NCBI RefSeq assembly: GCF_002288385.1
Contig: NZ_CP016783.1
Coordinates: 372,001-436,000, forward strand
DNA from: Candidatus Planktophila lacus
Lineage (GTDB): Bacteria > Actinomycetota > Actinomycetes > Nanopelagicales > Nanopelagicaceae
Length of the DNA stretch: 64,000 bases
Direction: 5' to 3'
Shown here: in pieces, positions 61,899-64,000 of the stretch
Layout of the letters: every line of letters starts with the position of its first letter
Position numbering within the stretch: position 1 is the stretch's first letter
Translations under genes and position numbers: made by a program
The notes under the pieces: model-generated
Seen by the model: only the letters and a program-made list of their open reading frames with translations
Told to the model about the DNA's origin: nothing
The model's database searches: none

Positions 61899-63503
61899 GT
61901 GAATATTTCAAAAGCTAAGCGTGGGATTGCTGTTATTTCAGCTACTGCGTTTCTAGCAATTTCAGCGGCGCCCGCCAATGCGGCTGCACCTGTTTACATG
62001 GAGGCTGTTGCTACATCAGCAACACTCACTCCAATCACCTCAGCCGGCGACATGATCGGCACCTACCTAGTTCCAGGAATTCCTGACGGATTAGGTGCAA
62101 TCAAGAACGGAAACTCACTTCGCATCATTACAAACCACGAGTGGAGCGCAACTAACGCTGTTGCTGCAGGTCGCACAACTGCTGGTGGCCTCGTTTCAGG
62201 TTCATTCTTGAGCGATATGACCTACGACATCGCATCAAATAAGGTGACCAAGGCTGTTGATCTATTTAAAGATGTCGTTTGGTATGACTACGCAACCGGC
62301 AAGTACGGGCAGAACCCAGGCGCTCCTGCAAGTGCTGCGGTTAAGGATTCATTCGGAACCCTAAATCACTCTTATCTACTTAATCGTTTCTGCTCAGGCT
62401 CCCTAGCTCCAGCAGGATCATTCTTTGACAAGACATCTGGCTTCGGCGTTAACGATGCAGTGTTTCTTGCCGGAGAAGAAGGCGGAGATGAATCTCGCGC
62501 ATTCGCAACAAACTTAACAACTGGTCAACTAGTTCAGCTTCCAGCTCTTGGGTTGGCTGCTTGGGAAAACGTCATCCCTGCGCCAACTAAGGGTAAGACA
62601 ACTGTGCTTATGACCAACGAAGATGGCGCTGCGACAGATAGCCAGCAATGGATGTACGTCGGAACAAAGACCAAGACTGGTGCCTGGTATGAAAAAGCGG
62701 GCTTTACAAATGGAAAGTCATACGTTCTAGCAGCGGCTGCAGATGCAGTTGTAGCAAACGACAATGAAATCCGCACAAAGTACGGAAAGAACAAACCTTT
62801 CCCAATCACATTCGCTGAAGTGAACACGAAGGCAAATGGTAAGGATCAGAATATCGAAGCCAACGCTAAGGGTATTGAACTCTCACGCGTTGAAGATGGT
62901 CACTTTGATCCAAATAAGCCAAATGATTACTACTTCGTAACAACTGAATCAAATAAGGATCCAAAGGCAACTGCTGCTAACCCAGCAACTCCAACAGTTT
63001 CACGTGATGGTGGAGCCCTATGGCGCATACGTTTCAAGGATGTTTCAAAGCCACTAAGCGGCGCAACTCTAGAGATGTTGCTTGATGGTTCAGAAGATAT
63101 CTACATGTCAAAGCCAGATAACATTGCAGTAGATTCACTTGGAAACGTCCTAATCCAAGAAGATCCAGGCAACAATGCACACGTTGCACGTATCGTTTCT
63201 TACCGCATTAGTGATGGCAAGCTAGCAACAATTGCTCAATTCGACTCAAAGTACTTCGATTCAACTCGCCCTAACTACATCACTCAAGATGAAGAATCAT
63301 CGGGAATTATCGAGGTCAGCAATGAATTGCGTACTTCAAAGAACGATAAGGCTAGTTACTACATGTATGTAGCTCAGATCCACGCAACACCTGCAAAGGC
63401 TCGTCCAGATATGGCTGCAGATGATGCAACCCTGGCCAAGGCTATTGAAGGTGGACAGTGGTACATCTTGAAGATTACGAACTGGACTGACGTCTACAAG
63501 TAA
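61899..63503 (+). CDS. Secreted PhoX-like (DUF839) phosphatase family protein
   Basis: 534 residues. Signal peptide KAKRGIAVISATAFLAISAA, cleavage near ANA-A. The mature part looks like a PhoX-type beta-propeller: RIITNHEWS near the start, LAGEEGGDESRAF, ELSRVEDGHFDPN, then MSKPDNIAVDSLGNVLIQED with the PDN metal/substrate motif. PhoX-type enzymes release phosphate from organic esters outside the cell using Ca2+/Fe. Activity here is inferred; esterases of the same fold exist. GTG start, GAGGAG upstream, own terminator downstream. It lacks a clear twin-arginine signal, unlike many PhoX proteins. Confidence 0.72.
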   Translation: MNISKAKRGIAVISATAFLAISAAPANAAAPVYMEAVATSATLTPITSAGDMIGTYLVPGIPDGLGAIKNGNSLRIITNHEWSATNAVAAGRTTAGGLVSGSFLSDMTYDIASNKVTKAVDLFKDVVWYDYATGKYGQNPGAPASAAVKDSFGTLNHSYLLNRFCSGSLAPAGSFFDKTSGFGVNDAVFLAGEEGGDESRAFATNLTTGQLVQLPALGLAAWENVIPAPTKGKTTVLMTNEDGAATDSQQWMYVGTKTKTGAWYEKAGFTNGKSYVLAAAADAVVANDNEIRTKYGKNKPFPITFAEVNTKANGKDQNIEANAKGIELSRVEDGHFDPNKPNDYYFVTTESNKDPKATAANPATPTVSRDGGALWRIRFKDVSKPLSGATLEMLLDGSEDIYMSKPDNIAVDSLGNVLIQEDPGNNAHVARIVSYRISDGKLATIAQFDSKYFDSTRPNYITQDEESSGIIEVSNELRTSKNDKASYYMYVAQIHATPAKARPDMAADDATLAKAIEGGQWYILKITNWTDVYK

Positions 63504-63525
63504 TACTTTCTTGCGAGGGATAAGG

Positions 63526-63560
63526 AAAGAGGCCAGACGATCCTGGCCTCTTTTCTTTTG
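63526..63560. terminator. Strong terminator between the PhoX-like and SDR genes
   Basis: Arms AAAGAGGCCAG (63526-63536) and CTGGCCTCTTT (63543-63553), 11 bp perfect, followed by TTCTTTT. The A-rich left flank is short, but it could also serve the convergent SDR gene. Confidence 0.88.
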
Positions 63561-63561
63561 C

Positions 63562-64000
63562 TTACCAAGAGCTTGTGCCTAGGCCACCATCGAAGTCGTA
63601 AGTACTTCCGGTAGCCCAGGCATTTGCATCAGATAATAAAAATTCCGTAACTCCGACAACTTCACTAGCTGATGCATAACGTCCTAGCGGTGTTGCAGCC
63701 TTCCAAGCAGCAACGCCTTCTGGCCATGCTTGATCAATTCCGTCACGACCGATTAAACCTAAACGCAGACCAAGTACGCGCATCGGTGCATGTGCACGAG
63801 ATGCTGAACGAGTTAAGACATCTAACGCCGCCTTACTTGCGCCATAAATTTCATGGCCCGCACGTGGGTTAAGCCCTTCAACTGATGAGATATTTAAGAC
63901 AACCTGCACTCCTGATTTCGCTGCTTCATCGATAATCTCTTTTGGCGCATCAACGTTGATTCGCATCATAAGTTCTATTTCAGAGCGCGATGCCGCAGCA
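63562..64000 (-). CDS. Short-chain dehydrogenase/reductase, partial at right edge
   Basis: The frame is open from the window edge to the stop at 63562; the N-terminal Rossmann part is outside the window. Seen are INVDAPKEIIDEAAKSG, the catalytic serine in LNISSVEG, Tyr/Lys in YGASKAALDVLTRS, and the C-terminal FLLSDANAWATGSTYDFDGG, all typical of classical SDR enzymes of ~250 residues. Substrate unknown. Internal ATGs at 63969 and 63966 are not the true start because the family pattern continues upstream (SRSEIEL). Confidence 0.9.
   Translation of the reverse strand, partial: AAASRSEIELMMRINVDAPKEIIDEAAKSGVQVVLNISSVEGLNPRAGHEIYGASKAALDVLTRSASRAHAPMRVLGLRLGLIGRDGIDQAWPEGVAAWKAATPLGRYASASEVVGVTEFLLSDANAWATGSTYDFDGGLGTSSW

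Overview
The window looks like a piece of a small, streamlined actinobacterial chromosome. The likely group is the freshwater acI lineage (Ca. Nanopelagicales, such as Planktophila-like bacteria). This is inferred from actinobacterial markers (a DUF3145 protein, split lycopene cyclase crtYc/crtYd, a FAS-II operon with a carboxyltransferase, the comEA-comEC-holA-rpsT-lepA-hemW-hrcA-dnaJ block), a moderate G+C that I judge by eye to be in the 40s, very tight gene packing, and a retinal-forming Blh enzyme of the kind rhodopsin-bearing acI cells carry. No insertion sequence, prophage, CRISPR array or rRNA was seen.

Layout. 1-3.3 kb (minus): a secreted GH25 lysozyme-like protein cut by the left edge, a stand-alone DnaX C-terminal-like protein, an orphan response regulator and nnrD. 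3.3-18.4 kb: a carbon-use island. It holds three Gfo/Idh/MocA oxidoreductases, acetoacetyl-CoA synthetase, iolB, an IolJ-type aldolase and iolC (inositol branch), dgoK-dgoA-dgoD (De Ley-Doudoroff galactonate branch), a sugar ABC importer without its ATPase, and a LacI repressor with an obvious palindromic operator. 18.4-23.8 kb: tRNA-Met, a HAD phosphatase, crtYd/crtYc, blh, an M23 peptidase, a cold-shock protein, DUF3145, SIMPL and cupin proteins. 23.8-31.8 kb (minus): the fabD-fabH-acpP-fabF-carboxyltransferase operon, glgX and an SGNH hydrolase. 31.8-34.1 kb: two GT4 glycosyltransferases. 34.2-46 kb (plus): etfBA, cysteine desulfurase-mnmA-ligA, a 45-residue membrane protein, nadD-rsfS-phosphatase, tRNA-Ala, an SDR and leuS. 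45.6-61.7 kb (plus): DNA uptake, replication, translation and stress genes ending in gltX followed by tRNA-Gln and tRNA-Glu. 61.9-64 kb: a secreted PhoX-like protein and an SDR cut by the right edge.

The main theme in the non-coding DNA is leaderless expression. About fifteen genes have a TANNNT hexamer ending exactly 6-7 nt before the start codon, nearly all without a Shine-Dalgarno sequence. In four cases the TAA/TAG stop codon of the upstream gene is itself the first half of that -10 hexamer. Two divergent gene pairs share a symmetric, overlapping -10 that could fire both ways. Other points of interest are an HrcA that seems to have lost its middle domain, a comEC whose conserved N-terminus begins upstream of any normal start codon, a perfect 18-bp hairpin inside the ABC transporter operon, and a retinal-producing module with no opsin in view.
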